From Catellatospora sichuanensis (GTDB lineage Bacteria; Actinomycetota; Actinomycetes; Mycobacteriales; Micromonosporaceae), in NCBI RefSeq assembly GCF_007483665.1, contig NZ_VIQO01000014.1:62001-126000 (forward strand): a DNA stretch of 64,000 bases. The letters are read 5' to 3'. The translations under genes and the position numbers were made by a program. Each line of letters opens with the position of its first letter. Position 1 is the first letter of the stretch. This document shows positions 42,930 through 51,644 of this stretch, piece by piece. The notes beneath the pieces were generated by a model, which was not told the origin of the DNA, did no database searches, and worked only from the letters and a program-made list of their open reading frames with translations.

Positions 42930-43229
42930 TCAGCGTGGCGGCTGGCCGGGGTCGTTCGGGTGCGGCGTCAGCGGCGTGACATCCTCGGTCCGCCAAGGGC
43001 GCAGCGGCATCGACGCGAGGACGGTCTCCAGCTGGTCCGCGTCGTCTGCGCGGAACAGACCCCAGGTTCGCCACTCGCCCGGGGCCAGCGGCGGGCGCCA
43101 CAGCCGCAGCAGGTTGCCCTGCTCGACCAGCTCGGCCGCCCGCACCGCCTCGCGCCGGCGCATGTCGGCGACCTCTTGCTCGGTCGTGCCCGCCGGGACC
43201 GTGGTCCGCATGTCGACCAGGTATTCCAC
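42930..43229 (-). CDS. Muconolactone delta-isomerase-like protein
   Basis: A 99-residue small ferredoxin-like-fold protein (EYLVDMRTTVPAGTTEQEVADMRRREAVRAAELVEQGNLLRLWRP, in sections). Members isomerise muconolactone in the beta-ketoadipate pathway, but isolated copies are often of unknown function. GTG at 43229 has AGGAG eight bases before it. It is probably cotranscribed with the nitronate monooxygenase gene; no other aromatic-degradation genes are nearby. Confidence 0.82.
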   Translation of the reverse strand: MEYLVDMRTTVPAGTTEQEVADMRRREAVRAAELVEQGNLLRLWRPPLAPGEWRTWGLFRADDADQLETVLASMPLRPWRTEDVTPLTPHPNDPGQPPR

Positions 43230-43275
43230 CGCCGCGCTCCTCTCGCCGCCCGGCCGGTCGCGGGCGGACGGCCCG

Positions 43276-43356
43276 CATGACCATCGGACTTGCCGGGCAC
43301 CTGTGCCTATCAACGTTCAAGATACGCACAGGTGCCCGGCAAGTCGGGCGATCTTG
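43276..43356. repeat. Intergenic inverted-repeat element, copy 2
   Basis: A perfect 19-base inverted repeat (43288-43306 with 43326-43344, ACTTGCCGGGCACCTGTGC) surrounds a loop with TATC/GATA. The loop carries CAAGATACGCAC, the reverse complement of the word in copies 1 and 3, so this copy is inverted. Flanks CATGACCATCGG and CGGGCGATCTTG correspond to each other as terminal inverted repeats. Confidence 0.8.
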
Positions 43357-43409
43357 GCGGGCGCTCGTGGCCCGCGTGTGCCGGATGCGTGAGCTTGCGG
43401 GTGGCGGGG

Positions 43410-43991
43410 TCAGGGTTTGCGGGCGCGTAGGCCGAGGATGCGGCGGCCGGCCGCGAGCAGGTGCCGGCGCAGCACGTCGGCGTCGTGGTGCTGCATCACC
43501 GGCGACGAGGCCGTGGTCGCGATGCCGGCCAGCGCGAGCGTCGCGTTGATCTCGGCCTCGGCGGAGTCGTCGAGCGCCATCAGCTCGCCGGGGCGGCGGA
43601 ACAGCTCCACCACGTCCGGGTGGCTCTGCAGCGCGCTGGTGACGCCGGGGTCCGTGCCGATCATGGCGATGAGCCCGCGGTGCTTGACGGTCAGGTCGAC
43701 CAGGCCCGACAGCATCGCGTCGGCGCGGGCGGACGGGGTGCGCTGCGTCTCGGCGGCCGCGATGATGGCGTGCATCTGGTCGATGGCCGGCTGGATCACC
43801 GCGGTCAGGATGTCGTCGCGGGTCTTGAAGTGGTGGTAGACCGCGGCCTTGGTGACCCCGAGGGTGTCCGCGATCATCTGCAGCGAGGTGCCGGCGAAGC
43901 TGTGCATGGCGAACAACCGGCAGGCCTCGTCGAGCAGGCGCTGCCGGGTGCGCTCCGGGCCGCGCGAGTCGGCGTGTGTCGCAGCTCTCAC
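43410..43991 (-). CDS. TetR-family transcriptional repressor
   Basis: A 193-residue repressor. The N-terminal helix-turn-helix is RQRLLDEACRLFAMHSFAGTSLQMIADTLGVTKAAVYHHFKTRDDIL in sections, and the rest is the ligand-binding helical domain. GTG at 43991 is preceded by AGGAGGG. It is divergent from an MMPL exporter gene. The 280-base gap contains six evenly spaced palindromes that are the probable operators. Confidence 0.92.
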   Translation of the reverse strand: MRAATHADSRGPERTRQRLLDEACRLFAMHSFAGTSLQMIADTLGVTKAAVYHHFKTRDDILTAVIQPAIDQMHAIIAAAETQRTPSARADAMLSGLVDLTVKHRGLIAMIGTDPGVTSALQSHPDVVELFRRPGELMALDDSAEAEINATLALAGIATTASSPVMQHHDADVLRRHLLAAGRRILGLRARKP

Positions 43992-44047
43992 GGCACCCTC
44001 CTTACCAGATCATCGACGGCTGGGGAAGTCACCCGTCCTGAGCAAAT

Positions 44048-44178
44048 CTAGCTGATCAGCAGCCATCCGCCTAGCCGGTCGGCAAGCTGGAAACCAGCCG
44101 ATCGGCAAGCTGAAAACTTGCCGATCGACAGGTTCACTCCTTGCCGATCGGCTTGCTCACTCCTTGCCGAACGGCTAG
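44048..44178. promoter_or_regulatory. Array of six 16-bp palindromes at exact 23-bp period (TetR operator array)
   Basis: Palindromes start at 44048, 44071, 44094, 44117, 44140 and 44163, each 16 bases, separated by 7-base linkers. The consensus is CTWGCCGATCGGCWAG; the first copy (CTAGCTGATCAGCAGC) is the most divergent. Five copies differ from the consensus at one to three positions. The array lies between the divergent TetR and MMPL genes and overlaps the candidate MMPL promoter. Confidence 0.85.
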
Positions 44179-44181
44179 GGT
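44153..44181 (+). promoter_or_regulatory. Candidate MMPL promoter within the palindrome array
   Basis: TTGCTC (44153-44158), 17 bases, TAGGGT (44176-44181), overlapping palindromes five and six, so repressor binding would occlude it. A further dyad AACACGCT/AGCGTGTT lies in the leader at 44205-44227. Confidence 0.5.
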
Positions 44182-44271
44182 CGGCCCTGGTGCGGCGACC
44201 CTCGAACACGCTCGTGAACAGCGTGTTTCGCCGCGATGACAGCCACCCATCCCTCGTTTGGAGTACTCGAC

Positions 44272-46470
44272 GTGGCGACATTCCTGTACCGGATCGGCCG
44301 GTTCTCATACCGCCGACGCTGGCTCGTCCTCGGCATCTGGGTGCTGCTGCTCGCGCTCGCCGGGGCCGGCGCGGCGACGATGTCCGGCAAGATGTCCAAC
44401 GAATTCAGCATCCCGGGCACCGAGGCCCAGCGGGCCATCGACCAGCTCACCGAGCGCTTCCCCGAGGCCCACGCCGGCGGGGCGGGCGCCCGGGTGGTGT
44501 TCGTCGTGCCCGAGGGCAAGACGGTCGGCGATCCGGGCGTGCAGGCGGCGATCGGCCGGGTGGTGGGCGCGTTGAACGGCGCGCCGCAGGTCGCGCGGGT
44601 GGTCGACCCGTACACCGCGAAGTCCATCTCCCTCGACGGCCGCTACGCCTTCGCCCAGGTCACATACGGCGTGCAGGGCATGGAGCTGACCGACGCCGAC
44701 CGTGCCGCGCTGCAGGACGCCGCCGCTCTCGGCCGCGACGCGGGCCTGACCGTCGAGATCGGCGGCGACGCGCTGCGGGCCAACCCGAAGACCGGCGTCG
44801 TCGAGGTCATCGGCATCGCCGTCGCCGCACTGGTCCTCATCATCACCCTGGGCTCGCTGGTCTCCGCCGGGCTGCCGCTGCTCACCGCTGTCGTCGGGAT
44901 CGCCATCGGCCTGGCCGGCGTCGCCATCGCGGCCCGATGGGCAGACATCAACTCCAACAGCATGATCCTGGCGCTGATGCTCGGCCTCGCCGTCGGCATC
45001 GACTACGCCCTGTTCATCGTCTCCCGGTTCCGGCACGAGCTGCTGGTACGCAAGGACGGCGCCGAGGCGGCCGGGCGCGCCGTCGGCACCGCGGGCTCCG
45101 CCGTCGTATTCGCCGGGCTCACCGTGATCATCGCGCTGGCCGCGCTGGCGATCGTCGGCGTGCCGCTGCTGGCCGGCCTGGGCCTGTCCGCCGCGGCCAC
45201 GGTCGCCGTCGCCGTCCTGGTCGCGATCACGCTGCTGCCCGCGCTGCTCGGCTTCACCGGCGACCGGCTGGTCAAGGGCCGCCTGTTCGGCCACACCACG
45301 CCCGACCCGGAGTCCGACTCGGGCCCGGTCCCGATGGGCGAGCGCTGGGCGCGCTTCGTGGTGCGGTTCCGGTGGCCCGTGCTGATCGTGGCCGTCGCCG
45401 CGCTCGGCGTGCTCGCGATCCCGGCCGCGGACCTACGCCTCGGCCTGCCCGACGACGGCATGCAGGCGACCGACACCACCCAGCGCAAGGCGTACGACAT
45501 CGTCACCAACGGATTCGGGCCCGGCCTGAACGGTCCGCTGGTGGTCGTGGCCGAGCTGCCCGCGGGCGCGGACCCGCAGGCCGCCGTCGGCCAGCTGGTG
45601 ACCCGGCTGTCCGGGATGGACAACGTGCTCTACGCGGCGCCGAACGAGATGAGCGGCGACGGGCGCACCGCGCTGCTGGCCGTCATCCCGAAGACCGGCC
45701 CGAACGACGTCGCCACCGCCGACCTCGTGCACACCATCCGGGAGCAGAAGGCGGCCATCACGGCCGGGACCGGGGCGACCATCGCCGTCACCGGCGTCAC
45801 CGCGTTGGCCATCGACGTGTCCACCCGCCTCGACGAAGCGCTGCTGCCCTACCTGGCGGTCGTGGTCGGGCTGGCGTTCCTGCTGCTGCTGCTCGTGTTC
45901 CGATCGGTGCTGGTGCCGCTGAAGGCGACGCTGGGCTTCCTGCTCAGCCTCGCGGCGACGTTCGGCGCGGTGGTGGCCGTATTCCAGTGGGGCTGGCTCG
46001 GTGACGTGTTCGGGGTGCACGAGACCGGGCCGATCATGAGCATGCTGCCGGTGCTGCTGATCGGCATCCTGTTCGGCCTGGCCATGGACTACCAGGTGTT
46101 CCTGGTGACCCGGATGCGCGAGGACTTCGTGCACGGCGCGACGGCTCGCGATGCGGTCGTCACCGGCTTCCGGCACGGGGCACGGGTGGTCACCGCCGCG
46201 GCCATCATCATGATCAGCGTGTTCGGCGGGTTCGTGTTCTCTGGTGAGACGCTCATCCAGTCGATCGGCTTCGCGCTGGCGTTCGGTGTGCTGGTGGACG
46301 CGTTCGTGGTCCGCATGACCATCGTGCCGGCCCTGATGTCGCTGCTCGGCCGGGCCGCGTGGTGGCTGCCGCGCTGGCTGAACCGCATCCTGCCCAACGT
46401 GGACGTGGAGGGCGAGAAGCTGCACCAGGCGCAGGAGCCGGTCCGCGAGCCGGTGGCCGCCGGCGTCTGA
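44272..46470 (+). CDS. MMPL/RND-family membrane transporter
   Basis: A 732-residue exporter with twelve transmembrane helices in two halves, each with a large outer loop after the first helix. The N-terminus ATFLYRIGRFSYRRRWLVLGIWVLLL is typical. GLAVGIDYALFIVSRFRHEL and GILFGLAMDYQVFLVTRMREDF carry the conserved Asp-Tyr pairs for proton coupling. GTG at 44272 has TTTGGAG eight bases before it and is preferred over the ATG at 44236. Regulation by the divergent TetR gene is strongly suggested by the operator array. The substrate may be a lipid or drug. Confidence 0.92.
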   Translation: MATFLYRIGRFSYRRRWLVLGIWVLLLALAGAGAATMSGKMSNEFSIPGTEAQRAIDQLTERFPEAHAGGAGARVVFVVPEGKTVGDPGVQAAIGRVVGALNGAPQVARVVDPYTAKSISLDGRYAFAQVTYGVQGMELTDADRAALQDAAALGRDAGLTVEIGGDALRANPKTGVVEVIGIAVAALVLIITLGSLVSAGLPLLTAVVGIAIGLAGVAIAARWADINSNSMILALMLGLAVGIDYALFIVSRFRHELLVRKDGAEAAGRAVGTAGSAVVFAGLTVIIALAALAIVGVPLLAGLGLSAAATVAVAVLVAITLLPALLGFTGDRLVKGRLFGHTTPDPESDSGPVPMGERWARFVVRFRWPVLIVAVAALGVLAIPAADLRLGLPDDGMQATDTTQRKAYDIVTNGFGPGLNGPLVVVAELPAGADPQAAVGQLVTRLSGMDNVLYAAPNEMSGDGRTALLAVIPKTGPNDVATADLVHTIREQKAAITAGTGATIAVTGVTALAIDVSTRLDEALLPYLAVVVGLAFLLLLLVFRSVLVPLKATLGFLLSLAATFGAVVAVFQWGWLGDVFGVHETGPIMSMLPVLLIGILFGLAMDYQVFLVTRMREDFVHGATARDAVVTGFRHGARVVTAAAIIMISVFGGFVFSGETLIQSIGFALAFGVLVDAFVVRMTIVPALMSLLGRAAWWLPRWLNRILPNVDVEGEKLHQAQEPVREPVAAGV

Positions 46471-46481
46471 CCGACGGCAGG

Positions 46482-46515
46482 CGATGGGGTGCAGGCGCTC
46501 GCCTGCACCCCATCG
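46482..46515 (+). terminator. Strong hairpin terminator after MMPL gene
   Basis: CGATGGGGTGCAGGCG (46482-46497) pairs perfectly over 16 bases with 46500-46515, leaving a minimal loop. Confidence 0.85.
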
Positions 46516-46581
46516 TCGTCCGTACGCCGGAGGCCGCCGTACGCCGTCTCGGCCCCCGGGAGTGCGCCGCCGCCCGGCCGG

Positions 46582-47256
46582 TCAGCCTCGCCGGACCGCG
46601 ATCAGCACCGCGTCGTGAATGGTCACCGGTTGCCCATCGGGGTCGGTGACCTCGCGGCCGGGCGTCTCGGCCCTGATCTCCCAGTCACGCTCGTCCAGCG
46701 TGGCCCCGACCTGCTCCGCGGTGAACATCAGCTCCGGCAGCCGGGGACGGCCGATCGTGGTCTCCAGGTCCGAGGGGTGGTGCCCGACGATGAGCAGCGT
46801 CCCGCCGGGACGCACGGCCGCGGCCAGCCGCCGATGCAGCGCCTCCAGCGCGGGTCGGGGCAGGTGCATGAACTGCGCCGAGACCAGGTCGTACCGGGCG
46901 GGCGCGGGGTCCCAGGACAGCACGTCGACCTGCTGCCAGGTGATGCGCTCGGCAAGCTGCCCGCCCCGCTCGGCAGCGTGCACGGCCGCGCGGCCCAGCG
47001 CCACCTTGGACACGTCGACCCCGGTGACCCGCCAGCCCTGGGCCGCCAGCCAGACGGCGTCGGCGCCCTCGCCGCTGCCGACATCCAGCGCGTCACCCGG
47101 CGCGAGCCCGGCGACGGTGGTGACCAGATGCGGGTTCGGGTTGCCGCTCCACACCCGGTCGGTCGAGCCGTATCGCTCGTCCCAGAACTCCGCAGTGAAC
47201 ATGATCTCGGTTGCGTGCTGGTTATCGGTTGCGTGCTGCGTGTGCGCGTCGGTCAT
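46582..47256 (-). CDS. SAM-dependent methyltransferase (paralogue of 28608 gene)
   Basis: A 224-residue class I methyltransferase. Motif I is LDVGSGEGADAVWLAAQGW with VTGVDVSK after it; IVGHHPSDLETT and FTAEQVGATLDERDWEI match the protein at 28608-29285 closely, but the His-rich insert is missing. GGAGG lies before the ATG at 47256. The N-terminal 18 residues include QHATDNQHAT, encoded by a short direct repeat (GGTTGCGTGCTG twice on the plus strand near 47209-47238). Confidence 0.88.
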   Translation of the reverse strand: MTDAHTQHATDNQHATEIMFTAEFWDERYGSTDRVWSGNPNPHLVTTVAGLAPGDALDVGSGEGADAVWLAAQGWRVTGVDVSKVALGRAAVHAAERGGQLAERITWQQVDVLSWDPAPARYDLVSAQFMHLPRPALEALHRRLAAAVRPGGTLLIVGHHPSDLETTIGRPRLPELMFTAEQVGATLDERDWEIRAETPGREVTDPDGQPVTIHDAVLIAVRRG

Positions 47257-47385
47257 GGCGACCACCTCCACCGCCACCCTGCCGCCGCCACCCGACCGCG
47301 CGCAAACAACCTTGCCGTTCCGGCAAACCAGGAGCCCGGGGCTGGTGGCGGCTCGTCAGCCACCACCCGCCCCGGGCTGCGGGCA

Positions 47386-47461
47386 CCACCGCGTCGATCA
47401 TGAACTTGTGCCGGGTGACACACCGTCGAGCCGTGCCATAGGTTCATGATCGACGCGGTGG
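47386..47461 (-). terminator. Long inverted repeat after the endoglucanase gene
   Basis: Twenty bases (47386-47405, containing GTCGATCATGAAC) pair perfectly with 47442-47461 around a 36-base loop, eight bases beyond the endoglucanase stop. It can act as terminator for that gene, but the size suggests a short repeat element. Confidence 0.6.
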
Positions 47462-47469
47462 GGCGTGGG

Positions 47470-48936
47470 TTAGAAGTCGTCGGGGGTGCGGATGCGGTCG
47501 CGGATCCAGGTGCCGGCGGGCTTGAGGCGGCTGGTACCGGTGAACTGGCCGGTGGCGCAGGTGCCGGTGGTGAAGACGGCGCCGGAGCGGAAGTCGTCGG
47601 AGTAGTTCCAGTTGACCCAGCTGACCTTCTTGGCGGCCATCAGGTCCAAATAGCGCTGGGCGTTGGTGAAGTCGTTCGGGCCGTCGCCGGTGGCCTGCTG
47701 GGTGCCGAACTCGGTGACGAACATCGGCAGGGTGTCCACGGCCTGGGCGAAGGTGTTGTAGTACACGCTGCCGTGCGAGGCGGCGTAGAAGTGGAAGACG
47801 TACATCAGGTTGCCGGCGGTGACCGGGTTGGCGGTGATGGTCGCGACGCCGTTGCCGTCGCCGGACACCGACAGCGAGGACCAGTCGGGCGTGCCGACGA
47901 GCACCACGGCCTCGGGGTCGCGCTGACGGATCACGGGGATGACCTGGTCGGCGTAGCTCTTGATGGTGGACCAGCTCACCTCGCTGGGCTCGTTGGCGAT
48001 CTCGTACAGCACGTTGACCTTGTTCGCGTGCCGCTGGGCGACCTCGGCGAAGAAGGTCTTCGCGCGGGCCAGGTTGTAGTTCGGGTCACCGGGGTCGAGC
48101 ATGTGCCAGTCCACGATGGCGTACATGCCGCGGGCGGTGGCCAGCTCGATGTAGTTGTGCACCAGGTCGGTGAAGCGGCGCGGGTCGGTCTCGTAGCCGT
48201 CCTCCTGGATGTACATGGAGATGCGCAGCACGTCCGCCTTCCACTCGTTCGCCAGCACGTCCAGCGAACCGGCGGTCGCGCAGTTGGCATACCACTGGAT
48301 GCCGTGCGTGCTCATGCCGCGCAGCTGGATGGCCTTGCCGTTCTTGTTGCACAGCTGCCGCCCGCAGACCCGCAGCTGGCCGTTGGCGGCCACCGGAGTG
48401 CCCGGGTTCGGGTTCGGGCTGGCGCTGGGGCTCGGCGACGGCGGCTTGGAGGGTGAGGCCGACGGTGACGGCGGCTGCGACGCGGACGGCGACGGTGGCC
48501 GCGGCGTGGAGGCCGACGGGCTGGGTTGGGTGCCGCCGGCGCACGGCTGGCCGTTGAGCAGGCAGCCGGTGGGGCTGCCGGAGCCGGTGCCGATGAATCC
48601 GAAGACGACCGAGGCGCCGGGGGCGATGGTGCCGTTCCAGGACAGGTTGGCGAAGACGACCTGCTGGCCGCTGCCCGAGCGGGCGGCGTCCCAGTGCGAG
48701 CTGATGGTGGTGCCGGCCGGCAGGGCGAACGACACCTGCCAGGAGTTCATCGTGCTGCTGCCGCCGTTGGTGATGGTGTAGCGGCCCTCGAACCCGGAGC
48801 CCCATTCGGACACCTTCGTGAAGGCGGCGGTCGGGGTGGTCGCCGCGCTGGCGGAGCCGACCGCGACGGCCAGCGACACCGCGGCCAGCACGGACACCGC
48901 ACCGGCGACCAGGACGTTTCTCAGCTTTCGTGACAT
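47470..48936 (-). CDS. Secreted endoglucanase: CBM2 plus GH5 catalytic domain
   Basis: A 488-residue cellulase. A signal peptide of 31 residues ends GSASA. A family 2 cellulose-binding module (about residues 34-133, TAAFTKVSEWGSGFEGRYTITNGG ... SWQVSFALP) is followed by a Pro/Ser linker of about 60 residues. The GH5 barrel follows: CGRQLCNKNGKAIQLRGMSTHGIQW, acid/base Glu in LYEIANEPSEV, nucleophile Glu in MFVTEFGTQ. GGAGG lies five bases before the ATG. It is divergent from a sugar ABC importer, and the shared 384-base gap has matching GTTAGGAAGA operators. Confidence 0.94.
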   Translation of the reverse strand: MSRKLRNVLVAGAVSVLAAVSLAVAVGSASAATTPTAAFTKVSEWGSGFEGRYTITNGGSSTMNSWQVSFALPAGTTISSHWDAARSGSGQQVVFANLSWNGTIAPGASVVFGFIGTGSGSPTGCLLNGQPCAGGTQPSPSASTPRPPSPSASQPPSPSASPSKPPSPSPSASPNPNPGTPVAANGQLRVCGRQLCNKNGKAIQLRGMSTHGIQWYANCATAGSLDVLANEWKADVLRISMYIQEDGYETDPRRFTDLVHNYIELATARGMYAIVDWHMLDPGDPNYNLARAKTFFAEVAQRHANKVNVLYEIANEPSEVSWSTIKSYADQVIPVIRQRDPEAVVLVGTPDWSSLSVSGDGNGVATITANPVTAGNLMYVFHFYAASHGSVYYNTFAQAVDTLPMFVTEFGTQQATGDGPNDFTNAQRYLDLMAAKKVSWVNWNYSDDFRSGAVFTTGTCATGQFTGTSRLKPAGTWIRDRIRTPDDF

Positions 48937-49320
48937 GCGCGCCTCCACGGGGCGTTGTCGGCGGACGTGGTCGGTGGCATCGGGCCTACCCGGCACATCT
49001 GTTAGGAAGATTAACTTACTATCTATCACCCTAAGTTCGTCGATGGGAAGCCGTCAAGGCGGAGCGACTTAAAGATCGCCTAAATCAACCTTCACCAGCT
49101 ACGCGAGCGGATCTACGCCACCCGAGGGGACTCCACATCGGACGCCGGGCGCACCGGCGCTCGGTATCGGTCGCGTCGACGGGTGTTGACAGCGGTGCCT
49201 GGAGACTCGATCCTCGACCATTAGTTAGTCAGTCTTCCTAACAGTGCTGCGGTCCTCGGGGAGGCCGTCGCGCCGCCGTTTGCCCGACGCGGCGCCGATT
49301 CGACAGCGGAGGAGCCCCAC
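48937..49320. promoter_or_regulatory. Shared divergent control region with CTGTTAGGAAGA inverted copies
   Basis: CTGTTAGGAAGA (48999-49010) recurs exactly in inverted orientation at 49233-49244. Each copy is half of an imperfect dyad (GTTAGGAA-N3-TAACTTAC and GTTAGTCA-N3-TTCCTAAC). One faces the endoglucanase, the other the sugar importer. No gene lies in this stretch. Confidence 0.65.
49186..49214 (+). promoter_or_regulatory. Promoter of the sugar ABC operon
   Basis: TTGACA (49186-49191), 17 bases, GATCCT (49209-49214). The predicted start near 49221 falls at the GTTAGTCA-N3-TTCCTAAC operator, a roadblock position for a repressor. Confidence 0.6.
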
Positions 49321-50676
49321 GTGTTCACCACCGATAACTTCCGACGCAACACCGGCGCGCGGCCGCGCGCATCCCGGCTGCTGCTGACCGTACTGGCGGC
49401 TGGGCTGCTGGCCACGGCCGCCTGCACGCCGGGCGAGCAGGCCGCGCCCCTGGCCAGCCCCGGCGTCGAGGCGTCGGGCGCGGTCGAGCTCTGGCACTTC
49501 TTCACCGACCGCGAGGCGAACGCGATCGCCGAGATCGTCAAGGACTTCGAGGCCGCGCACCCCAAGGTCAAGGTCACCGTGAAGGGCGGCCAGGACGACA
49601 CCAAGATGCTGCAGGCCATCGGCGCGGGCCAGGGACCCGACGTCGGCCTGAGCTACTCCACCGACATCGTCGGCAAGTTCTGCTCCTCGGGCGCCTGGAC
49701 CGACCTGACGCCGTACCTGCAGCGCGACGGGATCGACCTGAAGCGATACCCCGAGGTGATCCGGTCCTACACGGAGTTCCGGGGCAAGCGGTGCGCGATG
49801 CCGTTCCTCGCCGACGTGTACGGCCTGTACTACAACAAGGCGATCTTCGCCGAGGCCGGCGTCGCCGGCCCGCCGAAGACCCTGGCCGAGCTGACCGAGC
49901 TGGCCAAGAAGCTGACGGTACGCAAACCCGACGGCACCATCGAACGGGCCGGCTTCCTGCCGTCCTTCGGCTTCTACGAGAACTCCCCCTCGCACCTGGC
50001 CCCGATGGTCGGCGCGAACTGGCTCAACGCCGACGGCACCTCGGCCATCGGCAGCGACCCGAAGTGGCAGGAGCTGGTCCGCTGGCAGAAGGACCTCGTC
50101 GACTGGTACGGCTACGACAAGCTCGAGAAGTTCCGGGCCGGCCTGGGCGACGAGTGGTCCGCCGACAACGCCTTCCACAAGGGCAAGGTCGCCATGAACG
50201 TGGACGGCGAATGGCGCATGGCGTTCCTGCGCGACCAGGCCAAGGACGTGTCGTTCGGCGTCGCGCCGCTGCCGGTGGCCGACCCGGCCCGCTACGGCGG
50301 CGGCTACGTCACCGGCAACGTCATCGGGGTGTCGCGCACCGCGAAGAACAACGAGGCGGCCTGGGCCCTGGTGCGCTTCCTGACCACCGAGACCAAGGCC
50401 ATCGTGAAGCTGAGCAACGGCATCCGCAACGTGCCCAGCACCACCGACGCGCTGACCAGCAAGGACCTGGTGGTGGACCCGGAGTTCCAGGTGTTCCTGG
50501 ACATCTTCGCCCACCCCGCCACGGTCACCACGCCGCCGAGCGCGATCGGGGCCGCGTACCAGGAGGAGCTGTCCGGGTTCCTGCAGTCCTATCAGGCCGG
50601 GACCACGACCGACCTGGCGGGCGGGTTGACGAAGGTCGACCAGCAGATCAACAACCTCGTCAAGCTGGCGGGCTGA
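49321..50676 (+). CDS. Sugar ABC transporter substrate-binding lipoprotein
   Basis: A 451-residue binding protein of the MalE/UgpB group. The lipobox ATAAC ends the signal at about residue 38. Landmarks are VELWHFFTDREANAIAEIVKDFEAAHP, GPDVGLSYSTD and GKVAMNVDGEWRMAFL. GTG at 49321 follows GGAGGAG. Context next to a cellulase suggests cello-oligosaccharides or related glucans as ligand. The next gene overlaps its stop by one base (TGATG). Confidence 0.92.
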   Translation: MFTTDNFRRNTGARPRASRLLLTVLAAGLLATAACTPGEQAAPLASPGVEASGAVELWHFFTDREANAIAEIVKDFEAAHPKVKVTVKGGQDDTKMLQAIGAGQGPDVGLSYSTDIVGKFCSSGAWTDLTPYLQRDGIDLKRYPEVIRSYTEFRGKRCAMPFLADVYGLYYNKAIFAEAGVAGPPKTLAELTELAKKLTVRKPDGTIERAGFLPSFGFYENSPSHLAPMVGANWLNADGTSAIGSDPKWQELVRWQKDLVDWYGYDKLEKFRAGLGDEWSADNAFHKGKVAMNVDGEWRMAFLRDQAKDVSFGVAPLPVADPARYGGGYVTGNVIGVSRTAKNNEAAWALVRFLTTETKAIVKLSNGIRNVPSTTDALTSKDLVVDPEFQVFLDIFAHPATVTTPPSAIGAAYQEELSGFLQSYQAGTTTDLAGGLTKVDQQINNLVKLAG

Positions 50677-51644
50677 TGTCGCTGCCGCTCACCGGGGGTG
50701 CGGGCACGTCCCGCACCCCCTCCCCCAGGCTCACCCGGCTGCGGCGGCGGCTGACGCCCTATGTCTTCGTCGCGCCGACCCTGGCCGGGCTCGCCCTGTT
50801 CCTGGTCTACCCGCTGGTGTCGGCGGTGTACTTCTCCTTCACCCGGTTCAATCTGATCCAGGCACCGGAGTGGGTCGGGCTGGACAACTGGCGCTTCCTG
50901 TTCGAGGACGACAACGTCGTCCGGGCGGCCAAGAACACGCTGTGGCTGGTCGTGGTGATGGTCCCCGCGCGCATGCTCGGGGCGCTGCTCACCGCGTTGC
51001 TGCTCAACCAGGTCAAACGCGCCCGCGGGGTGTACCGCACGCTGTTCTACCTACCTGCGCTCGCACCGCCGGTCGCCGCGACGCTCGCGTTCGTGCTGCT
51101 GCTCAAGCCCGGCACCGGCCCGGTGAACACGGCGCTGTCGGCGCTCGGCGTCGCCGACCCGCCGCTGTGGTTCAACGACCCCGCCTGGGCCAAACCGTCG
51201 CTGGTCGTGCTGGCGATGTGGGGCATCGGCGACCTGATGATGATCTTCATCGCGGCGTTGCTGGACGTGCCCGTCGAGCTGCACGAGGCCGCCGCGCTCG
51301 ACGGCGCGGGAAGCTGGCAGCGCTTCCGGTACGTGACGCTGCCGAGCATCTCGCCCGTGCTGGCGTTCGCGGCGATCACCGGGATCATCGGCACGCTGCA
51401 GTACTTCACCCAGGCCGCGGTCGCCGCCAGCGTCGCCTCCGGGCAGGTCACCGGCGGAGGCGGCATCTCCGACACGTTCGGCTACCCCGAGGGCTCGACG
51501 TTCACCTATCCGCTCTGGCTGTACGTGGTCGGCTTCCGGTACCACGTGCTCGGGTACGCCAACGTGCTGGCCGTGGTGCTGTTCGTGGTCTCGATGACCG
51601 CGACCGTGCTGCTGCTGCGCCGGTTCAAGGAGTTCACGAGATGA
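50676..51644 (+). CDS. Sugar ABC transporter permease (first)
   Basis: A 322-residue MalF-like permease with six main helices (PYVFVAPTLAGLALFLVYPLV at the first). The EAA loop is ELHEAAALDGAGSWQRFRYVTLP. ATG at 50676 overlaps the upstream stop by one base; the downstream gene overlaps this stop by four. No ATPase gene lies in the operon, so a shared MsiK-like ATPase encoded elsewhere is probably used, as in other actinobacteria. Confidence 0.93.
   Translation: MSLPLTGGAGTSRTPSPRLTRLRRRLTPYVFVAPTLAGLALFLVYPLVSAVYFSFTRFNLIQAPEWVGLDNWRFLFEDDNVVRAAKNTLWLVVVMVPARMLGALLTALLLNQVKRARGVYRTLFYLPALAPPVAATLAFVLLLKPGTGPVNTALSALGVADPPLWFNDPAWAKPSLVVLAMWGIGDLMMIFIAALLDVPVELHEAAALDGAGSWQRFRYVTLPSISPVLAFAAITGIIGTLQYFTQAAVAASVASGQVTGGGGISDTFGYPEGSTFTYPLWLYVVGFRYHVLGYANVLAVVLFVVSMTATVLLLRRFKEFTR

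Noticed and set aside
44048..44178. CRISPR-like repeat array
   Set aside because: Repeat units are 16-bp palindromes with 7-base linkers, far too short for spacers, and no cas genes are present; an operator array fits better.
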